DNA from: an uncultured Alphaproteobacteria bacterium
Lineage (GTDB): Bacteria; Pseudomonadota; Alphaproteobacteria; Rickettsiales; Midichloriaceae
Reading direction: 5' to 3'
NCBI GenBank assembly: GCA_903860855.1
Contig: CAIOSF010000064.1
Span: forward strand, 1-10,415
Length of the DNA stretch: 10,415 bases
The stretch's first letter is position 1. Each line of letters begins with the position of its first letter. The translations under genes were made by a program, and so were the position numbers. Shown here piece after piece: positions 1 through 7,590 of the stretch. A model generated the notes under the pieces. The model was not told the origin of the DNA, did not search any database, and was given only the letters and a program-made list of their open reading frames with translations.

Positions 1-162
1 GCCAGTAATCGTTGAATTAATACCCTCGTTTGCCAGAAGTATCGTCCCCCTGATAAATTGAGAATTGCATATTTTCAACAGCAAGGGCTTCAATTCTCGA
101 TAATGAGGTAAATTCACAAATTTATAAAAAGTTATTACAACAAAGTTTGCCTTGTTTAACAT
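1..162 (-). CDS. trhO: TrhO (YceA/UPF0176) tRNA uridine(34) hydroxylase, N-terminal part, cut by window edge
   Basis: The first 54 codons are visible; the gene runs off the left edge in frame. TrhO is a rhodanese-fold enzyme of the cytoplasm that hydroxylates uridine 34 of tRNAs as the first step towards 5-methoxyuridine-type modifications. The translated start shows FVVITFYKFVNLPHY (residues 7-21) followed by IRGTILLANEGINSTITG (37-54), the N-terminal acylphosphatase-like signature of the family. The rhodanese domain with its catalytic Cys lies outside the window. ATG at 162-160 is the only start that gives the usual short lead-in to the FYKF motif; no strong Shine-Dalgarno precedes it. It lies 87 bases downstream of ppa on the same strand, so the two may be co-transcribed. 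Identification is from remembered family motifs and is strong. Confidence 0.9.
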   Translation of the reverse strand, partial: MLNKANFVVITFYKFVNLPHYRELKPLLLKICNSQFIRGTILLANEGINSTITG

Positions 163-249
163 AAATATCCCAATATTAAAGCATATCGTTCAGTGATGCC
201 ACTGACTCCAGCACCGCCAGTATAAATCAATGCCATTCATTATCTCTAT

Positions 250-810
250 TTAAAAATCATTATTAGCACAATTGCCAGAAGCAAACCGCTCATCAGCTAA
301 CTCCATAGAATCAAGCACAATTCTCTGAGCCATTTTTACTCCATCCCATCCATCTACCTTTACCCACTTTCCATTTTCAAGGTCTTTATATCTCTCAAAG
401 AAATGTTGGATCTGAGATAGAAAGATCTCTGGCAAATCTCTATAAGATTGAATATGGGCCAGCATAGGGTCAGCCTTAGTTAATGGCACAGCAAGCAACT
501 TGGCATCCTTGCCCTTTTCATCTTCAGTGAGCAATACTCCTATCGGTCGCACCTCTATAACAGCCCCCGGTATAATGGCACAAGTTGAATGAACAAGAAC
601 ATCAACAGGATCGCCATCACCTGCAATGGTATGAGGAATAAAGCCATAATTACAAGGATAAAACATGCTTGTTGGCATAAAACGATCGACAAATAAGAGA
701 CCTGTGTCTTTATCCATCTCATACTTAACAGGGGTTGACAAGGCCCCTATTTCAATTATTACATTGAATGAATGTGGTACATTATTTCCAATAGATGGCA
801 ACTTTCTCAT
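250..810 (-). CDS. ppa: Inorganic pyrophosphatase, soluble family I
   Basis: Hydrolyses pyrophosphate to two phosphates in the cytoplasm, pulling nucleic acid and protein synthesis forward; needs Mg2+. The 186-residue protein is of normal bacterial length and carries the family signature DGDPVDV at residues 65-71, with the metal-binding aspartates D65, D67 and D70. Compared from memory with the E. coli enzyme, active-site positions keep the same numbers without gaps: E20, K29, E31, R43, Y55, D97, D102, K104, Y141 and K142. The C-terminus is about ten residues longer than in E. coli. The ATG at 810-808 is the only start compatible with this register; no clear Shine-Dalgarno precedes it, but a plausible promoter lies at 854-882. 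No sign of decay. Confidence 0.97.
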   Translation of the reverse strand: MRKLPSIGNNVPHSFNVIIEIGALSTPVKYEMDKDTGLLFVDRFMPTSMFYPCNYGFIPHTIAGDGDPVDVLVHSTCAIIPGAVIEVRPIGVLLTEDEKGKDAKLLAVPLTKADPMLAHIQSYRDLPEIFLSQIQHFFERYKDLENGKWVKVDGWDGVKMAQRIVLDSMELADERFASGNCANNDF

Positions 811-853
811 AGAGGGTTTGGTACTTTAAAAATAGTTATCAAAGTCATCATAT

Positions 854-882
854 TTGATAATATCATTTCGTCATTTGGTCAA
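854..882 (-). promoter_or_regulatory. Candidate sigma-70-type promoter of ppa
   Basis: Read on the minus strand: TTGACC (877-882), 17-base spacer, TATCAA (854-859). The -35 box matches consensus at five of six positions and the -10 box at four. It lies in the gap between the ppa start and the end of the symporter gene, giving a 5' leader of about 35-40 bases. Judged by eye only. Confidence 0.5.
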
Positions 883-920
883 CATTCTTCAGTGTACCTG
901 AGTTCAGGACAATTAGTTGA

Positions 921-2159
921 TTATAATCGATATAATTCATGATTCTTATCTTTACGAAGTAATTTACCATATAAACTATCAACTCTTCCATATATTTTAG
1001 AGAATAGTATGACAAACAAATTATTACCTAGGACATTGCCAAGAGTAGCAATTGGATCGATCAGCATATAAAAGATTGTTATGATCCCAACCATCTCCGG
1101 CGTGAACCCAAGGTATTTTTCCAAAACCGGAATCATCACCAATATACTGCCACCAGGAACTCCCGCTCCAGAAAATTTGGTAATAACAAAGAAGAGAGCA
1201 AAGACCAAATAATTATGCAATGATGGGATCTGTTGATTAAATAACAGCAGCATTATCATAGCCATAATAGGTATGCATATAGCATCACCAATCATGTGAA
1301 TATTGGCAGTTGCAGGCATCACAGCGTTGGCAATCTTTTCATCGCCGGTATTACTCTTAGCTGCCCTAATAGAAAAGGGCAAGGCAGCAGCACTGGACAT
1401 GGTAGAGAACGCAGTTATAGCCGGAGGTAGGATGTTTTTAGCGATAAAAAATAGCTCCACATTGTTAAGTTTCGTTGCAATAACATATAAGATTACGAGA
1501 TAGCATAATAACAAGAGTACCATAAGCAGGACTGTACGCGCATCATATGCCGCCATCTGCAGCAGGAGTTTATCATTGATAATTTTAACAAGGAAACCAA
1601 AGATAAACAAAGGAAGAAGAGGTAAAAAGAAAAGGTGTAAAAATTTATTTGCTATGACTTCAACTATATTAGCAGCTTTACGCATAATTCCGGTTGGTTT
1701 AACCTGATAAACCATAGCCAGAATAAAGGCAGCCAGAAGAGCCATATTATTTGAAACAAGTTTAGGCAGACCTATACTCAATAAGGGAGTTAAACACTCA
1801 CCCACATCCTGAGCGACATATCGATGGATAATGTGACTATCTAGCAATACAAGATAACTGAATAAACCAGCTATCGTCACGCTAATAAAATTTGAAATTA
1901 TGATACAAACCAAAAGCAAACTCACGAATAAAACAGCACCTTTGGAGATTCTGACTAGAGCATTGAACATAGAGCCAAAAATGATCAATGGGAGGAAGAG
2001 CATCAAAACTTCTTTTATAGCTAAGCTCACAGTATAAGCTACCCTTCGCCACTCCAATGGGATGTAATCGGTGGTGAATGAGGCTAATAATATGACGAGC
2101 AATATTCTGAATGGCATAGACGCCAATATCCTAAGCAATAATTTATAGTCAACAGTCAT
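921..2159 (-). CDS. Dicarboxylate/amino acid:cation symporter, SLC1/GltP (DAACS) family
   Basis: Inner-membrane secondary transporter that takes up an acidic or neutral amino acid or a dicarboxylate with Na+ or H+. In the 412-residue form, the family landmarks appear in order: the serine-rich hairpin-1 tip (FSTMSSAAALP, residues about 251-261), the transmembrane-7 unwound region (PATANIHMIGDAI, 282-294), the hairpin-2 tip (GAGVPGGS, 331-338) and the transmembrane-8 substrate helix (DPIATLGNVLGNN, 368-380). Length and hydrophobic segments are normal, so the gene looks intact. In transmembrane 8 the Arg that binds the side-chain carboxylate in glutamate/aspartate carriers is Ala (371), and a cation-site Asp is Asn (379), so the substrate may not be an acidic amino acid. 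An upstream ATG at 2231 is open but overlaps the promoter; ATG 2159 has a well-spaced ribosome binding site. Confidence 0.93.
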   Translation of the reverse strand: MTVDYKLLLRILASMPFRILLVILLASFTTDYIPLEWRRVAYTVSLAIKEVLMLFLPLIIFGSMFNALVRISKGAVLFVSLLLVCIIISNFISVTIAGLFSYLVLLDSHIIHRYVAQDVGECLTPLLSIGLPKLVSNNMALLAAFILAMVYQVKPTGIMRKAANIVEVIANKFLHLFFLPLLPLFIFGFLVKIINDKLLLQMAAYDARTVLLMVLLLLCYLVILYVIATKLNNVELFFIAKNILPPAITAFSTMSSAAALPFSIRAAKSNTGDEKIANAVMPATANIHMIGDAICIPIMAMIMLLLFNQQIPSLHNYLVFALFFVITKFSGAGVPGGSILVMIPVLEKYLGFTPEMVGIITIFYMLIDPIATLGNVLGNNLFVILFSKIYGRVDSLYGKLLRKDKNHELYRL

Positions 2160-2165
2160 TTGAAA

Positions 2166-2172
2166 CCTTCTT
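2166..2172 (-). promoter_or_regulatory. Ribosome binding site fixing the symporter start
   Basis: Minus-strand AAGAAGG sits six bases upstream of ATG 2159. This spacing, and the promoter just upstream, favour 2159 over the longer open frame that begins at 2231. Confidence 0.7.
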
Positions 2173-2201
2173 GTTATTATGCAAATTGATACAATTTTGG
2201 G

Positions 2202-2231
2202 TTTATACCAGCTCCAAAATGCATTAGACAA
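2202..2231 (-). promoter_or_regulatory. Candidate sigma-70-type promoter of the SLC1-family symporter gene
   Basis: Minus strand: TTGTCT (2226-2231), 18-base spacer, TATAAA (2202-2207). The -10 box matches at five of six positions. Predicted transcription start near 2195 would give a leader of about 35 bases containing the AAGAAGG site. By eye only. Confidence 0.55.
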
Positions 2232-2238
2232 GCCAAGG

Positions 2239-2319
2239 CTAAGTCAAATCAAATGGAGCAAAGCTGGGAACAGGCTGAAGGCACATAACCAACGCTGCAA
2301 CAGCTAAAAAGCGATACAT
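2239..2319 (-). pseudogene. Possible remnant: short frame resembling a signal peptide
   Basis: A 26-codon frame, itself the end of a 70-codon open frame starting at 2451, reads like a secretion signal: a positively charged start (MYR), a hydrophobic core (FLAVAALVMCL) and an AxA-like end (PSFA) before a stop only five residues later. It lacks a ribosome binding site and any mature protein. It may be the leader of a lost exported protein or may be chance. It lies directly upstream of the symporter promoter. Confidence 0.2.
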
Positions 2320-2530
2320 TGGTATAAAGGGCGGAAGAGTGGGCCAATACCACCGAGCTGGAGGCACAGATAACTCTATAAGGATGATATTTCTATGATA
2401 GAAAATGTATACGCAGATATCACGACGTACATGTAAAACAACCGTGTGCACTAATAATCGCTCTCAAGGTAACATGGTTTAGATCGATTTGCAATCGGTT
2501 TTGAATAACCGCTACTCTGATAGCAATTAA
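2320..2530. other. Intergenic, no convincing gene
   Basis: Together with the small frame at 2239-2319 this separates the divergent symporter gene from the histidine kinase remnant. All six frames are short or interrupted. The missing first part of the kinase gene should lie near 2460-2530 in the plus direction, but no frame there could be matched to the family, so the 5' end seems degraded or lost. A small inverted repeat (CGATT/AATCG) lies near 2484-2496; nothing else is supported. Confidence 0.5.
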
Positions 2531-3705
2531 GGCAATGCACAACCTCATCCTTTTTATTTCCATACAGCAATTTTTGGATAACTATATGTTTTGCCATTTA
2601 TTTTCTTGTTTTACTTCTCTCAAAAAATACACGGACATCAGTCATTGTTTTGGTATTTTACCATAGCCTTTTCCTGTCCATTCATAGCTAGCTATGAGAT
2701 ATTTGCCAGCCATTATCAAGTATTTTAGTTGTTAAATGGTCTATTTGTCATGATTTTCCTTGGAATTTTTGTTGATTGGCTTAGTTTATTTACTGATTTC
2801 GGCTTTTGGTATAGTTTGGGGTTTTGTATATTACGCTATTGTGGGTCATTGGGAGATAGTGGTGACTTCATATATTAGCTATCTTCTCACTTACTGTTTC
2901 ATCATTGCATTAGTCATAATTAAAATCATTAAAGAGGAACAAGCGATGGAATTCAGAAAAAAAGAACTATTAGGATCGGCAATAGCCCACGAAATTAAGG
3001 GGCCGTTCGCCTCGACCCAGATTGCTCTAGAAGTATTACAAGAGATATTATTGAGCAAAATTCGCCCTAATAAGGATAAAAACGAGAAAGAACTGAACAT
3101 CAAGATGGACAGAAAAGACTATGATCTATTGCAAAGAATCGCAAGAGATTTGGTAGATACAGCGGAAAGAGGATCAAAAACTATTGATATGCTCGCCTAT
3201 ATCTTTAAAGAACAAGATAGTTGCTGATGATATGGCAATATACTCTATGAACTCATGCGTAAAAAAAGCGTTAGATGAGTATGATTTTCAGGCTAATGAG
3301 AAAGAAAGAATAATATTTCGCGATCAAGGAAATTTTAGCTTTAAAAGATCAAAACACTTTGTTAAGCATGTTTTGTTTAATTTACTAAGAAATTCATTGC
3401 AACATGCTGGTGATCATGCTGTGATCCAGATATGGTTCGGAGAGGGGAGATCCGGAAGTAATCAGGTTCATTTCAAGGACAATGGAGTGGGCATATCTCC
3501 AGACAAGCTTTTGCATATATTTGACAGTTTTAGGATAAATCACTCATCCGGAACTGGAATAGGTCTGGCATTCTGCCGCATGGTGATGGACGGAATGGGT
3601 GGCGGTATTGAGTGTAGATCAGCTTTAGGGCAAATTGGATGGTATACCGATATTATATTAACTTTCCCTCCTGTGCCTATTGATTACAAGGAAGATATAA
3701 ACTAA
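2531..3705 (+). pseudogene. Membrane sensor histidine kinase (CqsS-like multi-pass type), broken in several places
   Basis: Reading across frames recovers a recognisable kinase. From 2531, one frame gives a hydrophobic stretch with LFWYFTIAFSCPF and FLGIFVDWLSL, typical of multi-pass sensors resembling CqsS. It is interrupted by stops at 2579-2581 and 2726-2728 (the latter where homologues tend to have Trp). Near 2785-2795 the reading moves to the next frame, which ends the membrane part and holds the phosphoacceptor box IAHEIKGPF, with His at 2988-2990. Near 3205-3225 it shifts again into the ATPase domain: N box NLLRNSLQHA (Asn 3391-3393), DNGVGI (3478 on), GTGIGLAFC (3550 on). It ends with TAA at 3703-3705, 27 bases before the MFS remnant. 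Four lesions make function very unlikely. Its partner regulator and signal are unknown. The kinase call is firm; the sensor subtype is from memory. Confidence 0.88.
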
Positions 3706-3732
3706 GGAAGATACAAACTTATTGAGAAAAAT

Positions 3733-5108
3733 ATGATACCATTTTGCAAAAGCCAGCATTTTAAGGGCGATAGACTAAGTAAAGAACATAAGGAATCTAT
3801 TTTTTACTTTCTATAGGAACCATCCTTGAGTATTTTGACTTAATGCTATACATACATATGGCAGTTATTCTTAACACATTGTTCTTCCCGCAAGATAACC
3901 TCTTGGTAGCCCAATTATTCTCTGCCTTTACTTTTTGCTCAGCTTTCGTCCTGAGACCCATAGGAGGATTTGTCATCGGCTGGATTGGTGATGAAGTGGG
4001 TCGTAAAAATACCGTAATAATCACCACTACGATAATGGCGCTATGTTGCATTATAATGGCCAATGTAAAAACCTATTAGGAAATAGGGATTACAGCAAGC
4101 ATTATCGTGATTATATGCAGGGTATTACAAGGTTTTTCTTCTATGGGAGAATTGGTAGGAGCTCAGCTTTATTTAGCTGAGAGTTTAAAACAACCTCATA
4201 AGTATATATACAGTAAAGTTATCGAAATTTGTGCCAGTTGAGGTGGTGTTTTAGCCTTAGTGATAGCTTATGTATCTACCTCTATCATCTTTAATTGGAG
4301 AATAGCCTTTTGGGTAGGAGCGATTATTGCTTTAGTTGGATTAATTGCTAGAACTAGACTGCGTGAAACACCAGAGTTTGCAGACTATAAACGCAGATTA
4401 AAATTGAAACAAAAAATAATTGCTCTTGATATTGTTAGGCCGAAAGAAAACACCGATAGAATAGACAAAAAGGCTGTTCTGTCTTATTTTACATCAACTT
4501 TGATAATACCTTTGTCATTCTACATATCTTTTATCTATACTGCACCGCTCATGAAGGAATCTTTGGGCATGACGGGAGAGAAGATAATTAGTCAAAATCT
4601 AAAAATAAATATTCTCTGGGTTGCAGCATTAATTGCTGTGGTACCTTTTATTAAAAGGTACCATCCAGTTATACTAACCAAAATTAATATTATATGCTCA
4701 ACAGTTGTTTTGTGTTTTGTGCCATATTGGTTAGGAAACGTAACAAATATATTATCATTGACCTTGCTACAGATGGCGATACTATCCTTATCCTTCACAT
4801 CAGATGGTATAGAGGTGTCCTGCTTTAAGCATATATCTTTAGTAAGACGCTTTACAATTTTAGCAGTCGCATTCGGTACTTCAGCTGCTGTTGTATTTAG
4901 CATTGTGCCATTTAGTTTGGTATTTTTAAATGCTCCTTTAGGATATTGCTCTCTTTTGGTGATATACATCCCTATTATTGTTTTATATTGGTACTCAATT
5001 TGGTATATCAAAAAACTAGAGATTCAGAGAGGTCTTTACTATAATTATCCAGATGTCGATCACTTAGATGATGGCGCTCAAACAGGAGAACAGTCATCTA
5101 AAAAATAA
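3733..5108 (+). pseudogene. MFS transporter (ProP-like metabolite:H+ symporter type), broken by a frame change and two stops
   Basis: ATG at 3733 opens a soluble N-terminus (KGDRLSKEHKESIFYFL) that ends at TAG 3814-3816. The neighbouring frame continues it as SIGTILEYFDLMLY, so one indel lies at about 3800-3812, next to six T at 3800-3805. That frame then runs to 5108 with stops at TAG 4077-4079 and TGA 4239-4241. The loop 2-3 signature GWIGDEVGRK follows the second helix (about 3981-4010), then CRVLQGFSSMGE (about 4116-4151), NWRIAFW and TRLRETPEF. Length is near 450 residues, normal for the group, so nothing large is missing. Related proteins import compounds such as proline, betaine or dicarboxylates, but the substrate here cannot be told. 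The spacing to the kinase remnant upstream and the overlap with the SpoT-like frame downstream suggest a former operon. Confidence 0.88.
4639..4663. repeat. 25-base near-perfect palindrome inside the MFS remnant
   Basis: TGGTACCTTTTA (4639-4650), a single central T, then TAAAAGGTACCA (4652-4663): 12-base arms pair without mismatch. It lies in sequence that still reads as transporter (VVPFIKRYHP), so it is not an obvious insertion. Confidence 0.85.
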
Positions 5109-5811
5109 TAACTTAACTGAAGAGTATCAGGCTTATAATGCGAACTGTAGTTATGCCACAGCCTTATTGAATAAAATTGAAACTATTAATGCAACTAGTA
5201 TATTAGAGCAGTCTAAAAACCACAGAAAAAAAAAGCAAACCAGATACGCAGCTTGTTGATGTTAAGCTAGTAGAAAAAGCAATAATATTTGCGAAAAAAT
5301 GGCATGATGGCCAGTTTAGAAAAACAGGAGAACCTTACTATACCCATCCTCTGGCCATTGCAGACTTAGTCGCTGAGTTTCAACCTAAAACCGATGTAAT
5401 AGTAGCAGCGATACTTCACGATGTTATTGAAGATAGCGATTGCACTGTTGAGTTAATAGAACAAGAGTTCAATGCAAGAATAGCTCAGATGGTTTATAGA
5501 CTTACAAGGATAAGGAATGACGCAGATGGCAATGAAATCAAACTCACTATAGAGGAATTAGTTAGTGGTTTAAAAGAAGCTGATGATAAAGAGGCTTTAC
5601 TCATTAAAGAAGTTGATAGGTTACATAACTTAGAAACCATAGGTGGTAGGGAGAGGAAAAACAACAAAGCACAGCCAATGAAACTCTGCAAAGTATAGTT
5701 ACCAATGTTGCTTATACTGTAGATGAATTGAATATCAATGATAAGCTTCGGCTGGAAGATAATTTATTTAAAAATTGCCAGACTATTTTAGATAAAAAAA
5801 CAGGACAATAG
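5068..5811 (+). pseudogene. HD-domain (p)ppGpp hydrolase of the SpoT/RelA type, hydrolase domain only, broken by two frame changes
   Basis: The encoded domain matches the SpoT-type HD hydrolase that removes pyrophosphate from ppGpp. It shows KWHDGQFRKTGEPYYTHPLA with the metal-binding His at 5345-5347, then ILHDVIED with the HD pair at 5417-5422, then DRLHNLETIG. There is no synthetase, TGS or ACT domain, which fits the short stand-alone SpoT-like genes common in Rickettsiales. The N-terminal frame (ATG 5068 or 5071, overlapping the MFS remnant) carries LEQSKNHRKK, then meets nine A at 5226-5234. Skipping one A restores the frame with KSKPDTQLVDVKLVEKAI. A second change near 5656-5671 moves to the frame with TANETLQSIVTNVAYTVDEL, ending at TAG 5809-5811. 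The poly-A lesion could be bridged by slippage; the second makes activity doubtful, though the HD core precedes it. Confidence 0.87.
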
Positions 5812-5841
5812 AGGTAATTAGCCCTGATAAGAGGAGGTGAT

Positions 5842-5998
5842 ATGAGAGCATGCCCTGGTTCTGATACCAATTTCCACATGCAATGGACAAGCTGAAAGCG
5901 GGAACTGGTATTATAAAAGACCCTCTTCTTATGATCCTGTTACGTTGCAGGACTATGTGAAATCTCATCGACGTCCCCAAGCCTCTTTTGAATATTAA
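5842..5998 (+). other. Possible small degraded gene behind a strong Shine-Dalgarno
   Basis: AGGAGG at 5832-5837 (part of AGGAGGTGAT, a full anti-SD match) stands four bases before ATG 5842. That frame stops after 17 codons (TGA 5893-5895). The next frame stays open from 5846 to TAA 5996-5998 and reads HALVLIPISTCNGQAES then GNWYYKRPSSYDP, like a short exported-protein leader followed by a soluble tail. If real, it is frameshifted just after its start. Its end overlaps the 3' end of the transporter gene on the other strand. No family was recognised, and it may be chance. Confidence 0.22.
5862..5913. repeat. Imperfect inverted repeat between convergent genes, possible two-way terminator
   Basis: Arms at 5862-5875 and 5900-5913 pair over 14 positions with one mismatch and two G-T wobbles, around a 24-base loop. 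It lies between the end of the SpoT-like remnant (plus) and the end of the Bcr/CflA gene (minus), where a shared terminator would be expected. No long T run follows on either strand, so termination is only a suggestion. Confidence 0.45.
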
Positions 5999-7196
5999 CA
6001 GTTAGAGTAATAATCACAATAGTGACACAAAACACAACAATCCCCAGCATAATAGGTTTACCATCATAGAGATAACTTCCCATTCCTGTGATGCCAGAGC
6101 ACAACAAATAGCGTAGACTCATAATCGCTGATGAGGCTGTACCCTTGATATCAGGGAAGACTTCAATAGAGCGAGCGAATACAATTGGATATAAAAAAGC
6201 GGCACTGGTGCTCAGGAGAGTCATGGCAAAGGTTAGTATATAAGCCGTATTTGGAAAAAGCATTAAAGTTGCACCAAAACCATATAATCCTAAAGACATG
6301 CTAATGGTTTTTCTAACCCCTAACCATTCAGTAATCTTGCCAGAAAATTGGCTCATAATAGCAAAAGAAGATAAAATTATACCCTGGTGAATGGTATATG
6401 TCATAATAGCAAAATTAAATGCCTTCATATATATGAAAGGAGCGATAGCCACAAAGGTCATATAGCAGCCATAAAGCAGACTTGGCACAGTAGCCGTACT
6501 CATAAATAGAAAGCTAGTCAATAATCGCTTGTAATCACGAATGACCTTGCTAAGACCAGTACCTCTACTAGGTGATCTCTTATTAGTTGGCTTTTCGCTG
6601 TCGCCACCCTCCAATTCCTCTTTAGCTATTTTTTCGTTGATCGGCCTTGTTTCTGGTAGGAAGAAAAATAAAACTAACCAAGATATGGCACAAAGAACGG
6701 CGACAATCCCATAATTACCTCGCCAGCCAATGGAGGCATTGATAAATCCACCGAGAACGGGAGCTAAGGCCATAAATATGGTAAAGACTGCGTTCATTAC
6801 TCCATAAAGCTTTGCCGCTCTGTCCGTTGTATAAACATCAGAGATGATAACGGATACAATGACTGCAGATGTCGCCGCGCCAAAACCCTGAATAAATCTT
6901 GAAACTAATAACCATTCAATCGATGGTGTGAGGACGCATCCCATCGCGCCAATAGCTAAAATGGCATTGCCTATCAACATGATGCGCCTTCGACCATAAT
7001 ATTCAGAAACAGGCCCATAGATCAGGGAAGCAATAAATATTCCTACTAGATTGTAGGTTATGGTCAGACCAACCATAGTTTCTGAGACTTGGAGCTGATT
7101 CATAATGTCTGGAAAACTTGGAGCCGAGATCTCAAGCTCAATGCAGCTACTTAGCAATGCTAGCACGAGGACAAACGGTAAAGATATTGCAGTCAT
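5940..7196 (-). CDS. Bcr/CflA-family drug-resistance MFS efflux transporter
   Basis: Inner-membrane proton-driven exporter of the DHA1 type; relatives export bicyclomycin, chloramphenicol, sulfonamides or small metabolites. The 418-residue protein has normal length with about twelve hydrophobic segments. Motifs in order: an N-terminal helix ending in IELEISAPSFPDI (20-31), motif A as GPVSEYYGRRR (61-71, Glu where Asp is usual), RFIQGFGA (100-107), APVLGGFI (145-152) in the antiporter-signature helix, and LPETRP (180-185), characteristic of this family. A charged central loop (about 186-220) divides the two halves. ATG 7196 starts directly in the first helix; the Shine-Dalgarno is weak. It converges with the decayed plus-strand cluster and appears undamaged. 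The exact substrate cannot be read from sequence. Confidence 0.92.
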   Translation of the reverse strand: MTAISLPFVLVLALLSSCIELEISAPSFPDIMNQLQVSETMVGLTITYNLVGIFIASLIYGPVSEYYGRRRIMLIGNAILAIGAMGCVLTPSIEWLLVSRFIQGFGAATSAVIVSVIISDVYTTDRAAKLYGVMNAVFTIFMALAPVLGGFINASIGWRGNYGIVAVLCAISWLVLFFFLPETRPINEKIAKEELEGGDSEKPTNKRSPSRGTGLSKVIRDYKRLLTSFLFMSTATVPSLLYGCYMTFVAIAPFIYMKAFNFAIMTYTIHQGIILSSFAIMSQFSGKITEWLGVRKTISMSLGLYGFGATLMLFPNTAYILTFAMTLLSTSAAFLYPIVFARSIEVFPDIKGTASSAIMSLRYLLCSGITGMGSYLYDGKPIMLGIVVFCVTIVIITLTVNIQKRLGDVDEISHSPAT

Positions 7197-7490
7197 AATT
7201 GGTTACTTATCATATTGGGTTCGGTAGACACTCATCAGCTTTTAAACAAAAGATAATACAATACATAGAACCAAGAAAAGAAACCATGGATCACAGCCCA
7301 CAATACGGACTGATTCTTATTGAAAGAAATCGTGCTAGCCAAAGCGGTACCAAAAGAGACTCCGTATGGAATCCAATACTCAACGATCATATAGCCCCCC
7401 TAACCTACCTGAAAATCTACGCTAAAACGTATTCAATATATTTTAAATGATAAAAATCTCGAACATAAATAACTAATAAACCCAAAAATG
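7197..7490. other. Intergenic, no supported gene
   Basis: Between the Bcr/CflA start and the 3' end of tRNA-Ser. An 83-codon plus-strand frame (7199-7450) exists, but its composition has no recognisable domain, it has no clear ribosome binding site, and it begins immediately next to the opposite gene's start codon. Reverse-strand frames are broken. The promoter of the transporter gene should lie here, but no convincing boxes were found. Confidence 0.5.
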
Positions 7491-7580
7491 TGGCGGAGAG
7501 AGAGGGATTCGAACCCTCGATACGGTTACCCGCATACCTCCTTAGCAGGGAGGCGCCTTCGACCGCTCGGCCATCTCTCC
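7491..7580 (-). tRNA. tRNA-Ser, anticodon GCU (reads AGC/AGU)
   Basis: Minus strand folds as a complete class II tRNA: acceptor GGAGAGA pairs with TCTCTCC, then discriminator G and encoded CCA (7491-7493). The anticodon stem CCTCC/GGAGG encloses loop CTGCTAA with anticodon GCT. The variable arm is long, as in serine tRNAs, with a five-base stem around GTAA, and the T arm is GAGGG-TTCGAAT-CCCTC. No mismatch in the stems suggests decay. An open frame crossing it (7417-7605) is an artefact. Confidence 0.97.
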
Positions 7581-7590
7581 TGATTCGCTC

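Noticed and set aside
163..249. Short frames and a small hairpin (CAGTG/CACTG) between ppa and trhO
   Set aside because: The frames are under 30 codons without recognisable similarity and the hairpin is too short to assign a role.
897..908. CCTGAGTTCAGG as a terminator after the symporter gene
   Set aside because: The stem is five bases with a two-base loop and no T run follows.
4239..4241. In-frame TGA in the MFS remnant as recoded tryptophan
   Set aside because: The same gene has a TAG stop and a frame change, relatives are not expected to have Trp there, and intact genes in the window use TGG for Trp without internal TGA.
7199..7450. 83-codon plus-strand open frame upstream of the transporter gene
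   Set aside because: No recognisable domain, no clear ribosome binding site, and codon use without protein-like pattern.
7491..7580. tRNA-Ser as an element attachment site
   Set aside because: No second copy of the tRNA 3' end and no integrase is seen in the window.
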